From Porticoccaceae bacterium (lineage in GTDB: Bacteria; Pseudomonadota; Gammaproteobacteria; Pseudomonadales; Porticoccaceae): a stretch of DNA of 10,371 nt. This document shows positions 1 to 7,365 of the stretch, one piece after another. Position 1 is the first letter of the stretch. The number at the start of each line of letters is the position of its first letter. The translations under genes and the position numbers were made by a program. Where the stretch lies: NCBI GenBank assembly GCA_019090225.1, contig JAHRWI010000108.1, positions 1-10,371 of the forward strand, read 5' to 3'. Under the pieces are notes generated by a model, which searched no databases, was not told where the DNA came from, and saw only the letters and a program-made list of their open reading frames with translations.

Positions 1-2
1 AA

Positions 3-527
3 ATCGACATCCAGGAATGCGTTCTTGGTGGCGGCTGGGAAGCATTGGAAATGGACAGCATCGATTTATTGATGGGGGCACCGTCACCGGTGCCCTTGCA
101 AAAAGGGTTTCGTACACTGCCTATCCCTTCCGCCGACATGCTTTTGGTGGTGGCCGCCGACCACCCGCTTGGCCTCGTTGCCAGCAACCCCCAGGCTATC
201 ATTGAGCAGCTGCCACGCTACCGGCGTATCGTGACTCATGATACTGCCAGGCACAATGTCCTGCGCAATGAAGGGTTGACCGCCGGTAAACAAGTGCTCT
301 ACGTACAAAATATGGAACAGAAGATCCAGACACTACGGGCGGGGCTGGGAGTCGGCCACCTACCGCGCAAACTGATTCAAGCGCACCTGGACAACAGTGT
401 ACTGGTCACTCTGACCACTAAGGAACCCACTACCGACAATCTGGAACGCCATATCGCCTGGAAACTCAGCAACAAGGGCAAGGCGTTAAAACGCCTTGCC
501 CAACTATTGGACGAGGTCGTGTGGTGA
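3..527 (+). CDS. LysR-type transcriptional regulator, C-terminal part (5' end outside window)
   Basis: The reading frame is open from the left edge to a TGA stop and gives about 174 residues. They match the effector-binding (periplasmic-binding-protein-like) domain of LysR regulators: near the start, a GGGWEAL segment followed by DLLMGAPSP (the usual 'GtWeaL..grxDLviGap' pattern), then LLVVAADHPL, and later a GLGVGHLP segment near the second lobe. The helix-turn-helix DNA-binding domain would lie upstream of the window, so neither the target genes nor the inducer can be named. LysR proteins bind DNA as tetramers in the cytoplasm, often next to a divergent target gene that would also be off the left edge. 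The gene converges on guaA with a 50-bp gap. TTG and ATG codons near position 45-51 are internal, not starts, because the domain continues upstream of them. Family assignment is solid; the specific regulator is unknown. Confidence 0.88.
   Translation: MDIQECVLGGGWEALEMDSIDLLMGAPSPVPLQKGFRTLPIPSADMLLVVAADHPLGLVASNPQAIIEQLPRYRRIVTHDTARHNVLRNEGLTAGKQVLYVQNMEQKIQTLRAGLGVGHLPRKLIQAHLDNSVLVTLTTKEPTTDNLERHIAWKLSNKGKALKRLAQLLDEVVW
477..500. repeat. 11-bp-stem inverted repeat in the 3' end of the LysR gene
   Basis: The arms GGCAAGGCGTT (477-487) and AACGCCTTGCC (490-500) are perfectly complementary, with only AA between them (in practice about 10 bp with a 4-nt loop). The repeat lies inside LysR codons near the C-terminus and about 78 bp beyond the guaA stop on the minus strand. 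Read on the minus strand it is followed by a loosely T-rich stretch (CTTGTTG, then TTT further on), so it may end or protect the guaA transcript. On the plus strand no T-run follows. Structure is seen directly; the terminator role is inferred. Confidence 0.5.
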
Positions 528-577
528 CCAGCTCTACCATTGCAGCACAAAGGCTGTGATAAACACTTAGATGCCAG

Positions 578-2158
578 TCACTCCCACTCGATTGTGGCTG
601 GCGGTTTACTGGAAACGTCATAAACTACGCGAGAAATCCCAGAGATTTCGTTAATAATGCGGTTAGACACCTTCTCAATAAATTCGTAGGGCAGATGCGC
701 CCAACGAGCTGTCATAAAATCCACCGTCTCAACAGCCCGTAACGCGACCACATATTCGTAGCGTCTGGCGTCGCCCACCACGCCTACGGATTTAACCGGC
801 AGGAATACCGCAAAGGCCTGACTGGTTTTATGATAGAGGTCTGCGGCGTATAACTCGTCGATAAAAATAGCATCCGCTTCGCGGAGAATATCTGCATATT
901 GTTTTTTAACTTCACCCAGTATGCGCACGCCAAGCCCCGGCCCTGGGAAGGGATGCCGATTGACCATGTCGTAGGGCAGGCCCAGCTCCAGACCTATTTT
1001 TCGCACCTCGTCTTTAAACAGCTCTCGCAAAGGTTCAACCAGATCAAGCTCCATATCATCGGGCAGGCCACCGACGTTGTGATGGGATTTAATGACATGA
1101 GCTTTGCCAGTTTTAGACCCTGCGGATTCAATCACATCGGGATAAATAGTGCCTTGAGCTAACCACTTAACATCTTCTATGCGTTTTGCTTCGGCATCAA
1201 AAATATCGATAAAGGTGCCGCCAATAACCTTGCGTTTTTGCTCGGGGTCGTCAACTCCGACGAGACCGCTTAAAAATTGCTGTTCGGCATCAACACGAAT
1301 AACCCGTACGCCCATATTGCGGGCGAACATGTCCATCACCTGGTCGCCTTCTTTTTTTCTCAACAGGCCATTGTCGACAAACACGCAGGTGAGTTGATCA
1401 CCGATGGCTTTGTGTAGCAGGGCCGCGACTACCGATGAATCAACACCGCCAGATAAGCCCAGTAAGACTTTGTCCTGCCCCACCGTTGCCCTTACCCGTT
1501 CGATGGCATCATCAATAATGTTCTCGGCTGTCCACAAAGATTCACAGCCGCAGATATCGTGAACAAAGCGGCTAAATATACGCTCGCCTTGCAGGGTGTG
1601 GGTCACTTCCGGGTGGAACTGTAAACCGTACCAATGCTTGTCTGCTCGATACATGCCCGCTATGGAGCAAGATTCAGTGGCGGCCATCAGCTCGAAACCG
1701 GTGGGCAGCTCAGCCACCTTATCACCGTGGCTCATCCATACATCAAGCAGTGCTCCACCATCTGCGTGGTCAACATGATCGGTGATGTCTTTAAGCAATT
1801 CGCTAGCGCCATGGGTTTTGATTTGCGCGTAGCCAAACTCTCGCTTATCAGACGATGCCACACTGCCGCCAAAACGCTGGGCCATGCATTGCATGCCATA
1901 ACAAATGCCCAATATGGGGACATCTAGATCAAATACCACATCAGGAACCTGAGGCCCGGCAGCGGCAGTGACTGACTCAGGGCCGCCGGAAAGAATGATC
2001 CCGTAGGGTGCAAAGTCTCGAATACTTTCTGGGTCGACTTCACAGCTGTAAATTTCGCAGTAAACCCCTGCCTCTCGAACGCGGCGGGCTATAAGTTGGG
2101 TATATTGCGATCCGAAATCAAGAATCAGGATCTTTTGAGTATGGATATCGTTTGTCAT
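578..2158 (-). CDS. guaA: GMP synthase (glutamine-hydrolysing)
   Basis: GuaA converts XMP to GMP with ATP and glutamine, the last step of de novo guanine nucleotide synthesis in the cytoplasm. The protein has 526 residues (family about 525). Residues 10-205 are the class I glutamine amidotransferase domain, with catalytic C86 in GICYGMQ and the H182/E184 pair in FHPEV. Residues about 210-400 are the ATP pyrophosphatase domain, with the PP-loop SGGVDSS at 236-242. The C-terminal dimerisation domain ends in KPPATIEWE, the family's typical terminus. All key residues are present. The ATG at 2156-2158 gives the expected MTNDIH-KILILDFGSQYTQ start, but no good Shine-Dalgarno precedes it (CATCCCTTT lies directly upstream). 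guaB is 133 bp upstream on the same strand with a hairpin between, so co-transcription would require read-through. The 50-bp gap to the LysR gene shows no classical terminator. Confidence 0.98.
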   Translation of the reverse strand: MTNDIHTQKILILDFGSQYTQLIARRVREAGVYCEIYSCEVDPESIRDFAPYGIILSGGPESVTAAAGPQVPDVVFDLDVPILGICYGMQCMAQRFGGSVASSDKREFGYAQIKTHGASELLKDITDHVDHADGGALLDVWMSHGDKVAELPTGFELMAATESCSIAGMYRADKHWYGLQFHPEVTHTLQGERIFSRFVHDICGCESLWTAENIIDDAIERVRATVGQDKVLLGLSGGVDSSVVAALLHKAIGDQLTCVFVDNGLLRKKEGDQVMDMFARNMGVRVIRVDAEQQFLSGLVGVDDPEQKRKVIGGTFIDIFDAEAKRIEDVKWLAQGTIYPDVIESAGSKTGKAHVIKSHHNVGGLPDDMELDLVEPLRELFKDEVRKIGLELGLPYDMVNRHPFPGPGLGVRILGEVKKQYADILREADAIFIDELYAADLYHKTSQAFAVFLPVKSVGVVGDARRYEYVVALRAVETVDFMTARWAHLPYEFIEKVSNRIINEISGISRVVYDVSSKPPATIEWE

Positions 2159-2180
2159 AAAGGGATGGCTACTTGTGTTA

Positions 2181-2211
2181 ATAAATAAAAACGGAGCCCA
2201 CCGGCCCCGTT
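2181..2211 (-). terminator. Rho-independent terminator or attenuator between guaB and guaA
   Basis: On the minus strand AACGGGGCC and GGCTCCGTT form a 9-bp stem (one G-U pair) around a GGTG loop, with arms at 2190-2198 and 2203-2211. It is followed directly by a T-rich tail, TTTATTTAT. This is the form of an intrinsic terminator placed after guaB and 32 nt before the guaA start. It may set the GuaB:GuaA ratio by partial termination, or it may truly separate the two genes. The structure is visible; its strength and any regulated switching are inference. No competing antiterminator fold was evident by eye. Confidence 0.7.
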
Positions 2212-2291
2212 ATATTTTTCTATAAAACAAAATTAAAAACAATTACTTAAGACTGCAACTTAATTTAAATACTAACTTGCCTTCCTGACTC

Positions 2292-3767
2292 TTAGTAATC
2301 GCCAACCGGGTAGTTCGGCGCTTCTTTGGTAATACCAACATTATGGACATGACTTTCACCCATACCCGCGCTCGTCACCCGGACAAATTTGGGTACCGTG
2401 CGCATGGTTTCCATATCGGAGCTACCGGTGTAACCCATGGCTGAACGCAGGCCGCCCATCAATTGATGAATAATGGCTGAGATCGGGCCTTTGTAAGGCA
2501 CTCGGCCTTCTATGCCTTCGGGCACCAGTTTTTCGGCACCGGCACTGGCATCCTGAAAATAACGGTCACTGGAACCATCACGCTGAGCCATAGCGCCCAA
2601 AGAGCCCATGCCTCGATAAGCCTTGTAGGTTCGCCCCTGGTAAAGCTCGATCTCGCCGGGCGCTTCTTCAGTACCGGCAAATAACGAACCGACCATGATC
2701 GATTCGGCACCGGCGACCACGGCTTTGGAAATATCACCGGAAAAACGAATGCCACCATCGGCAATCACAGGAATGTCGGTACCTTTTAACACCTCGACAA
2801 TATTGGCAATGGCGCTGATTTGCGGCACGCCGACACCGGTAACGATCCGCGTGGTGCAGATAGAACCAGGGCCAATACCCACTTTAACGCCATCTACGCC
2901 AGCTTCTGCCAGGGCCAGGGCGGCCTCTGGGGAGGCGATGTTACCGCCAATTACCTGAACGTCGGGGTAGTGGGTTTTTATCCAGCGCACCCGTCCAATG
3001 ACATTGCTGGAATGACCATGAGCGGTATCCACTACCAGCACATCGACACCGGCCTTAACCAAAGCCTCAACGCGCTCCTCGGTATCGGGGCTGGTGCCTA
3101 CCGATGCGCCGACCCGCAATCGACCCTGATCATCTTTACAGGCGTTGGGATAACGCTCGGCTTTATCGATATCTTTAACGGTAATCAGGCCACACAGATC
3201 AAACTGCTCGTTTACCACGAGAACTTTTTCGATACGGAATTTATGTAACAGGCGTTTTACTTCTTCAGGTTCTGCACCTTCTTTGGCCGTTACCAGGCGA
3301 TCTTTGGGGGTCATCACCGAGGCTACCGATGAATCCAGATCGGTTTCAAAACGCACATCCCGGCGGGTGACGATGCCCACTAGCTCACCATCTTTGAGCA
3401 CTGGCACGCCGGATATATTGTATTCCTGAGTCAACGCGACCAGCTCTCGAATAGAGGCGTCGGCATCAATCGTAATAGGGTCTTTAACGACGCCACTCTC
3501 GAACTTTTTAACAGCGCGCACTTCAAGGGCCTGCTGAGTAGCGGTCATATTCTTGTGAATAATACCAATGCCGCCCTCCTGAGCAAGGGCAATGGCCAGG
3601 CGCGACTCAGTCACCGTATCCATAGCCGCAGAGACCAGGGGAATATTGAGGGTGATGGCTCGGGTAAGCCGGGTAGAGAGATCAACGCCAGTCGCTATCA
3701 CCTCAGAATAACCGGGGATAAGGAGGACATCGTCGAAGGTGAGTGCTTCCTGATCAATTCGCAGCAT
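2292..3767 (-). CDS. guaB: Inosine-5'-monophosphate dehydrogenase
   Basis: GuaB oxidises IMP to XMP with NAD+, the committed step towards guanine nucleotides; it is a cytoplasmic tetramer. The length is 491 residues, typical for bacterial IMPDH (about 488). The (beta/alpha)8 barrel starts with TFDDVLLIPGYS and SAAMDTVTE. It is interrupted at about residues 93-205 by two CBS domains (the Bateman module, which binds nucleotides and tunes activity in this family). The barrel resumes with the active-site loop GPGSICTTR, catalytic Cys at 304, and continues with DGGIRFSGD and the mobile flap MGSLGAMAQRDGSSDRY. No key residue is missing. The ATG start at 3765-3767 is preceded only by a weak GTGGA ribosome-binding element. 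A sigma70-type promoter lies just upstream, implying a leader of about 23 nt. guaA follows downstream and xseA is divergent, an arrangement found in many Gammaproteobacteria. Confidence 0.98.
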   Translation of the reverse strand: MLRIDQEALTFDDVLLIPGYSEVIATGVDLSTRLTRAITLNIPLVSAAMDTVTESRLAIALAQEGGIGIIHKNMTATQQALEVRAVKKFESGVVKDPITIDADASIRELVALTQEYNISGVPVLKDGELVGIVTRRDVRFETDLDSSVASVMTPKDRLVTAKEGAEPEEVKRLLHKFRIEKVLVVNEQFDLCGLITVKDIDKAERYPNACKDDQGRLRVGASVGTSPDTEERVEALVKAGVDVLVVDTAHGHSSNVIGRVRWIKTHYPDVQVIGGNIASPEAALALAEAGVDGVKVGIGPGSICTTRIVTGVGVPQISAIANIVEVLKGTDIPVIADGGIRFSGDISKAVVAGAESIMVGSLFAGTEEAPGEIELYQGRTYKAYRGMGSLGAMAQRDGSSDRYFQDASAGAEKLVPEGIEGRVPYKGPISAIIHQLMGGLRSAMGYTGSSDMETMRTVPKFVRVTSAGMGESHVHNVGITKEAPNYPVGDY

Positions 3768-3796
3768 TGGAGTCCACAGAGTTTGGGAAGCACGGC

Positions 3797-3825
3797 ATTA
3801 TAGACCGACGGTCTGAGTCGGTAAA
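3797..3825 (-). promoter_or_regulatory. guaB sigma70-type promoter
   Basis: On the minus strand a perfect -10 hexamer TATAAT (3797-3802) follows a -35-like TTTACC (3820-3825, 4 of 6 consensus bases) at the ideal 17-bp spacing. The start site would fall near 3790, about 23 nt before the guaB ATG. This is the best-formed promoter seen in the window. I see no sequence resembling the PurR operator (ACGCAAACGTTTGCGT type) that controls guaBA in enteric bacteria. Confidence 0.75.
3803..3813. repeat. Palindrome GACCGACGGTC filling the guaB promoter spacer (candidate operator)
   Basis: The 5-bp arms GACCG and CGGTC flank one central base, directly next to the -10 box of guaB. A second partial copy (ACCGACTC on the minus strand, 3817-3824) overlaps the -35 side, so two ACCG-type motifs face the polymerase site. 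A repressor bound here would block guaB. The repeat is seen directly; the operator role and its binding protein are unknown. Confidence 0.4.
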
Positions 3826-3858
3826 CTCACTTCGGCCTTAGTTTAAGCTCCGTCAATA

Positions 3859-3882
3859 AGCCTTCATCGCCATTGTAAGGCT
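3859..3882. repeat. Inverted repeat in the guaB-xseA divergent region
   Basis: The arms AGCCTT (3859-3864) and AAGGCT (3877-3882) are perfect complements separated by 12 nt. The repeat lies upstream of both promoters in the 170-bp divergent region, where a dimeric regulator could act on either gene. Six-bp arms can occur by chance, so functional confidence is low. The rest of the divergent region shows nothing recognisable beyond the promoters and palindromes listed separately. Confidence 0.25.
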
Positions 3883-3901
3883 CTCCTGGTCATGTCCATG
3901 C

Positions 3902-3929
3902 TTGCCGTTACGGCAGTTTTCTCTACAAT
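3902..3929 (+). promoter_or_regulatory. Putative xseA promoter, close to the start codon
   Basis: A -10-like TACAAT (3924-3929, 5 of 6) sits 16 bp after a -35-like TTGCCG (3902-3907, 4 of 6). The predicted transcription start is at 3935-3938, effectively on the xseA ATG at 3938, so the mRNA could be leaderless. A small palindrome, TGCCG-TTA-CGGCA (3903-3915), overlaps the -35 element. The match is moderate and another promoter further upstream cannot be excluded. Confidence 0.45.
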
Positions 3930-3937
3930 CCCAAACC

Positions 3938-5347
3938 ATGACCTCATCCAGCTCAGCAGGCACCTCAGTAAGCACCTCAGTTCAGGCCGACGCCAGACAG
4001 ATTTTTTCAGTGACCCAGCTCAACCGGCGCGCCCGGCAATTGCTGGAGACCCACCTGTCTTTATTGTGGGTAGAAGCTGAGCTGAGCAATCTTGCCAGGC
4101 CTTCATCCGGCCATTGGTACTTCACTCTTAAAGACGATAATGCCCAGATTCGCTGTGCGATGTTTCGCAACCGCAACCGTGCAGTAAAGTTTCGCCCTGA
4201 AAACGGCGACAAGATATTGGTGCGAGGACGCGTGAGTCTTTACGAGAATCGCGGCGACTATCAATTGATTGTCGAACATATGGAACCGGCTGGGCTGGGG
4301 GATTTGCAGCGTCGCTTTGAGCTACTGAAAGCAAAACTCGCTGAGGAAGGCTTGTTCAATGATGAGCTGAAACAGCCACTACCGCAGTTTGCTCAGCATA
4401 TTGGCCTTATCACCTCCCCCACTGGCGCTGCCCTTCGAGATATTTTGCACGTACTGGAGCGGCGTTTTCCCGCTATACCGGTAAGCATTTACCCTACTCC
4501 CGTACAGGGTCATGAGGCCGTCCAGGGCATAAGCGATGCCCTGGCGCTGGCAAACACCCGAGCCGAATGTGATGTGCTTATACTTACCCGTGGTGGCGGC
4601 TCGATCGAAGACCTCTGGGCTTTTAATGAGGAAAGCGTGGCGAGAGCTATCGCCGCCAGTGCGATCCCTGTTGTCTCCGGAGTGGGTCACGAAACAGACA
4701 CCACCATCGCTGATTTTGTCGCTGATCTTCGAGCTCCAACACCTTCTGCCGCTGCCGAACTGGCCAGCCCAGACGCCCAGGAATTGGCCCAGGTTTTTCA
4801 GGGCTACAGCGACTGGTTTAGCCAACAGGCCCATGCACAGTTAAGTAAGGCCCAGCAAACCTTACGTAACCTGCGTCTTCGCTTGCGGCACCCCAGCGAG
4901 ATCCTTGAAAAGCAAGGGCAGCATCTGGATCATCTTGAAATCCGCCTGCTGAAAAGTATTCAACTACACTTACACGGTAAGCAGCTGGAACTCGGTCAGG
5001 TCTTAAGTCGCTACCATGCTCAGGCACCTCAGGCTAAGTTAGCTCAGCTATCGGATCGAAATAAGCATTTGCGGGAGCGCTTAAACATCGCCATAAAACA
5101 TAACCTGGCGCGCAAGAACGACGAATTCGCCGCTACCTCCGGATTGCTACAGGCTGTTAGCCCCCTGAATACTCTGGAGCGTGGTTATGCCATCGCCCAA
5201 AACAAAGCCCGGCAGGTGATTACGCATGTGGCTGATACTGAGATTCAGGATCAAATCACAGTGACTGTGCTTGATGGCACGCTGGATTGTCAGGTGCAAA
5301 GTGTTCAGCCTAATTCTGACCTTGAGCCCGAAAGTAATGACGATTAA
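3938..5347 (+). CDS. xseA: Exodeoxyribonuclease VII large subunit
   Basis: XseA is the catalytic large subunit of exonuclease VII, which together with several small XseB subunits degrades single-stranded DNA from both ends in the cytoplasm; xseB is not in this window. From the chosen ATG the protein has 469 residues (E. coli 456). Residues about 20-115 are the OB-fold DNA-binding domain (FSVTQLNR...LWVEAELSNL...SGHWYFTLKDD). The catalytic domain carries GLITSPTGAALRDILHVL, GGGSIEDLWAFN (from G219) and GHETDTTIADFVADLRAPTPSAAAE (H251), followed by a long helical, glutamine- and leucine-rich region and the conserved SPLNTLERGYAI near the end. The in-frame TTG at 3902 would add 12 residues but has no ribosome-binding site and would overlap the putative -35 element. 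The ATG at 3938 gives a normal N-terminus, although it also lacks a Shine-Dalgarno. The gene is divergent from guaB. Confidence 0.96.
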   Translation: MTSSSSAGTSVSTSVQADARQIFSVTQLNRRARQLLETHLSLLWVEAELSNLARPSSGHWYFTLKDDNAQIRCAMFRNRNRAVKFRPENGDKILVRGRVSLYENRGDYQLIVEHMEPAGLGDLQRRFELLKAKLAEEGLFNDELKQPLPQFAQHIGLITSPTGAALRDILHVLERRFPAIPVSIYPTPVQGHEAVQGISDALALANTRAECDVLILTRGGGSIEDLWAFNEESVARAIAASAIPVVSGVGHETDTTIADFVADLRAPTPSAAAELASPDAQELAQVFQGYSDWFSQQAHAQLSKAQQTLRNLRLRLRHPSEILEKQGQHLDHLEIRLLKSIQLHLHGKQLELGQVLSRYHAQAPQAKLAQLSDRNKHLRERLNIAIKHNLARKNDEFAATSGLLQAVSPLNTLERGYAIAQNKARQVITHVADTEIQDQITVTVLDGTLDCQVQSVQPNSDLEPESNDD

Positions 5348-5402
5348 TTTACCGGCAAGTAAAAAGCCTTCTTAGAAAAACCTGTCAGGAAACTCGATTA
5401 GC

Positions 5403-5407
5403 AAGGA
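5403..5407 (+). promoter_or_regulatory. Ribosome-binding site of the M3 peptidase gene
   Basis: AAGGA lies 8 nt before the ATG at 5416 and supports that start, which is also the one giving a complete signal peptide. It is one of only two clear Shine-Dalgarno sequences before a recognised gene in this window. The 68-bp gap after xseA holds no convincing terminator or promoter, so read-through from xseA is possible. Confidence 0.7.
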
Positions 5408-5415
5408 CAAGAAAT

Positions 5416-7302
5416 ATGCTCGACAAAATAAGTTGTCAAACGCTCTTAGCCAGCCTGCTAATCGCTATAAGCTTTTCTCTGCATAGTGCAGCAATCTCAG
5501 CGCAATCCTCCCCTGAGCAGTCCATAAAAAGCAGTTGGGACCTGAGCGAACTCTACCCAGATATTGCCGCATGGGAATCAGCACGAAAGAGCGTCGCCAA
5601 ACAAATAGCCGAGCTCACCCAGTGTCGAGGGCAATTAAATACGGATGCCCAAACTCTTGGACAATGCCTCCAAAGCAACTCCGAGGCCTACAAAAATTTG
5701 ATGCGCCTCTATACCTATAGCTTTTTAGCTAAAGACACTGACCTTGCTAATTCAGCCTTCCGAGAACGTCACACTCAGGCGGAGGATTTATTAACCACCT
5801 ATAGCGAGAACGTCAGTTATCTGGAACCAGAATTATTAAGCATCGATAAAGATAAATTATTACAGTGGCAACAAAACACACCCGCGCTCAGTGATTACGA
5901 CTTTTTAATCCGCAACACCTTGCGCAAAGCGCCTCATGTACTGCCCGCTCGTGAAGAGAAAATTCTCGCGGCATCTAGCGCACCCCTGCGTATGGCCAGC
6001 TCGGCTTACAGCATTCTCACCAATGCAGAAATTCCCCGACCGGAGATTACCTTGAGCACAGGTGAACTGGTCAAACTCACCCCCTCTGGTTATACACAAT
6101 TTCGCGGCACCGAAAACCGAACCGATAGAAAAGCCGTCTTCGACGCATTTTTTGGCAGCTATATAAACTATCAGCAAACTCTCGCGCAAACATTAAGCGG
6201 ACAAGTTCAAGCTCAGATTTTTGACGCCCGTATGCGTGGCTACCCATCAGCCCTGGCTCGGTCATTGGCGGTAGACAATATCCCCGAAGCGGTTTATCGA
6301 ACCCTGGTTGGAACCGTCAATGACAATCTGCCGACTCTGCATCGCTATCTCAAACTCCACGCTCGCTTGTTGAAAATAGATGACCCTCATTACTACGATG
6401 TTTATCCCGCCATTGCCGATCTCGACAAACAATACGGGATTGATGACGCACACCAGTTACTCGACAAAGCCTTAACGCCCCTGGGTGAAGACTACCGAAA
6501 ACTCTATCAGGACTCTGTGGGCAAAGGCTGGATGCATGTTGAACCCACTGAGGGAAAACGCAGCGGCGCTTACGCCATGAGTGCAGCATACGATGTACAT
6601 CCCTACCTCCTGCTCAATCACAATAATGATTTTGACTCGGTGAGCACCTTCGCCCACGAGTGGGGCCACGGTATGCATTCACTACTGACGCAGCACAATC
6701 AACCTTTCGCCAAATCCGAATACGCGACATTTATTGCCGAGATCGCCTCTATCTCCCACGAGTTGTTGCTCTACAAATACCTGGCAGAGACCGCTAGCAC
6801 CAAACAGGAAAAACTCTATTATTTATTTGAAGAATTGCAGGGTTTGCGTGGCACCTTTTTCCGCCAGACTCAATTCGCCGAATTCGAATTGGCCATTCAT
6901 GAGGAGGTAGAGAATGGTAGTGCCCTGTCTGCGGACAAACTCAATGCCATCTATGGCGCAACGCTGAAACGTTACTACGGCCATGAGCAGGAAGTCATGA
7001 AGATAGATGATACCTACACGGTCGAATGGGCTTATATACCGCACTTTTACCGAAACTTTTATGTCTACCAATATGCCACGTCAATTTCGGCGGCCTACTA
7101 TTTAATGGACAAAGTATTAAGCGGCGGCCCAAAAGAGCGACAGCAATATCTGTCTATTCTTGAGGCCGGTGGTTCTGATTATCCCTACGACATACTAAAA
7201 ACAGCGGGGGCAGATATGGCCTCACCGGAAATATATGAGGCGGTGATTAAGCGCTGCAATCAGTTGATGGATGAGATTGAAAGTATTCTTAAGTCTAACT
7301 AA
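5416..7302 (+). CDS. pepF: Exported M3-family zinc metallopeptidase, oligoendopeptidase F type
   Basis: The 628-residue protein belongs to peptidase family M3 (subfamily resembling PepF), which cuts short peptides. The zinc site is HEWGH at 414-418 (STFAHEWGHGMHSLL), with the third ligand probably E442 in FIAEIASISHE; the C-terminal IDDTYTVEWAYIPHFYRNFYVYQYATS segment is typical of PepF substrate-side regions. An N-terminal oligopeptidase F domain lies at about 120-220 and the M3 catalytic domain at about 225-610. The N-terminus has a hydrophobic core, LLASLLIAISFSL, followed by SAAISA-QS, which reads as a signal peptidase I signal cleaved near residue 26 or 29. The enzyme is therefore predicted in the periplasm, whereas classical PepF is cytoplasmic. 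No lipobox is present. It follows xseA by 68 bp on the same strand. Family is certain; the gene symbol is by family resemblance, and the natural substrate is unknown. Confidence 0.9.
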   Translation: MLDKISCQTLLASLLIAISFSLHSAAISAQSSPEQSIKSSWDLSELYPDIAAWESARKSVAKQIAELTQCRGQLNTDAQTLGQCLQSNSEAYKNLMRLYTYSFLAKDTDLANSAFRERHTQAEDLLTTYSENVSYLEPELLSIDKDKLLQWQQNTPALSDYDFLIRNTLRKAPHVLPAREEKILAASSAPLRMASSAYSILTNAEIPRPEITLSTGELVKLTPSGYTQFRGTENRTDRKAVFDAFFGSYINYQQTLAQTLSGQVQAQIFDARMRGYPSALARSLAVDNIPEAVYRTLVGTVNDNLPTLHRYLKLHARLLKIDDPHYYDVYPAIADLDKQYGIDDAHQLLDKALTPLGEDYRKLYQDSVGKGWMHVEPTEGKRSGAYAMSAAYDVHPYLLLNHNNDFDSVSTFAHEWGHGMHSLLTQHNQPFAKSEYATFIAEIASISHELLLYKYLAETASTKQEKLYYLFEELQGLRGTFFRQTQFAEFELAIHEEVENGSALSADKLNAIYGATLKRYYGHEQEVMKIDDTYTVEWAYIPHFYRNFYVYQYATSISAAYYLMDKVLSGGPKERQQYLSILEAGGSDYPYDILKTAGADMASPEIYEAVIKRCNQLMDEIESILKSN

Positions 7303-7353
7303 AAACCATAAACGCGTATGCGTGTTACGCTTATTTCCATCTCCACACTGACC

Positions 7354-7360
7354 AGGTGAG
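7354..7360 (+). promoter_or_regulatory. Ribosome-binding site deciding a TTG start
   Basis: AGGTGAG ends 5 nt before TTG at 7366. No ATG or GTG lies in frame near the 5' end of the following 71-codon frame, so this site is the main evidence for where, and whether, the small gene is translated. Confidence 0.55.
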
Positions 7361-7365
7361 AAGCA

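Noticed and set aside
2820..3248. 142-codon open frame on the plus strand
   Set aside because: It lies entirely antisense within the well-supported guaB and its product shows no family features.
3853..3887. Minus-strand six-codon frame with an AGGAGAG ribosome-binding site upstream of guaB
   Set aside because: It lies upstream of the best guaB promoter, so it would not be on that transcript, and no good promoter was found for it.
3902..3937. TTG at 3902 as the xseA start (12 residues longer)
   Set aside because: No ribosome-binding site, it overlaps the putative -35 element, and the extra residues do not resemble the family N-terminus.
4379..4834. 151-codon open frame on the minus strand
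   Set aside because: Antisense shadow of conserved xseA sequence, with no recognisable domain.
5348..5415. xseA-pepF gap searched for a terminator or promoter
   Set aside because: Only a 3-bp CCT/AGG hairpin and a poor -35/-10 pair; nothing better than chance.
7311..7326. Possible terminator after the peptidase gene (AACGCG / CGTGTT, loop TATG)
   Set aside because: Only 6 bp with a G-U pair, and no real T-run follows.
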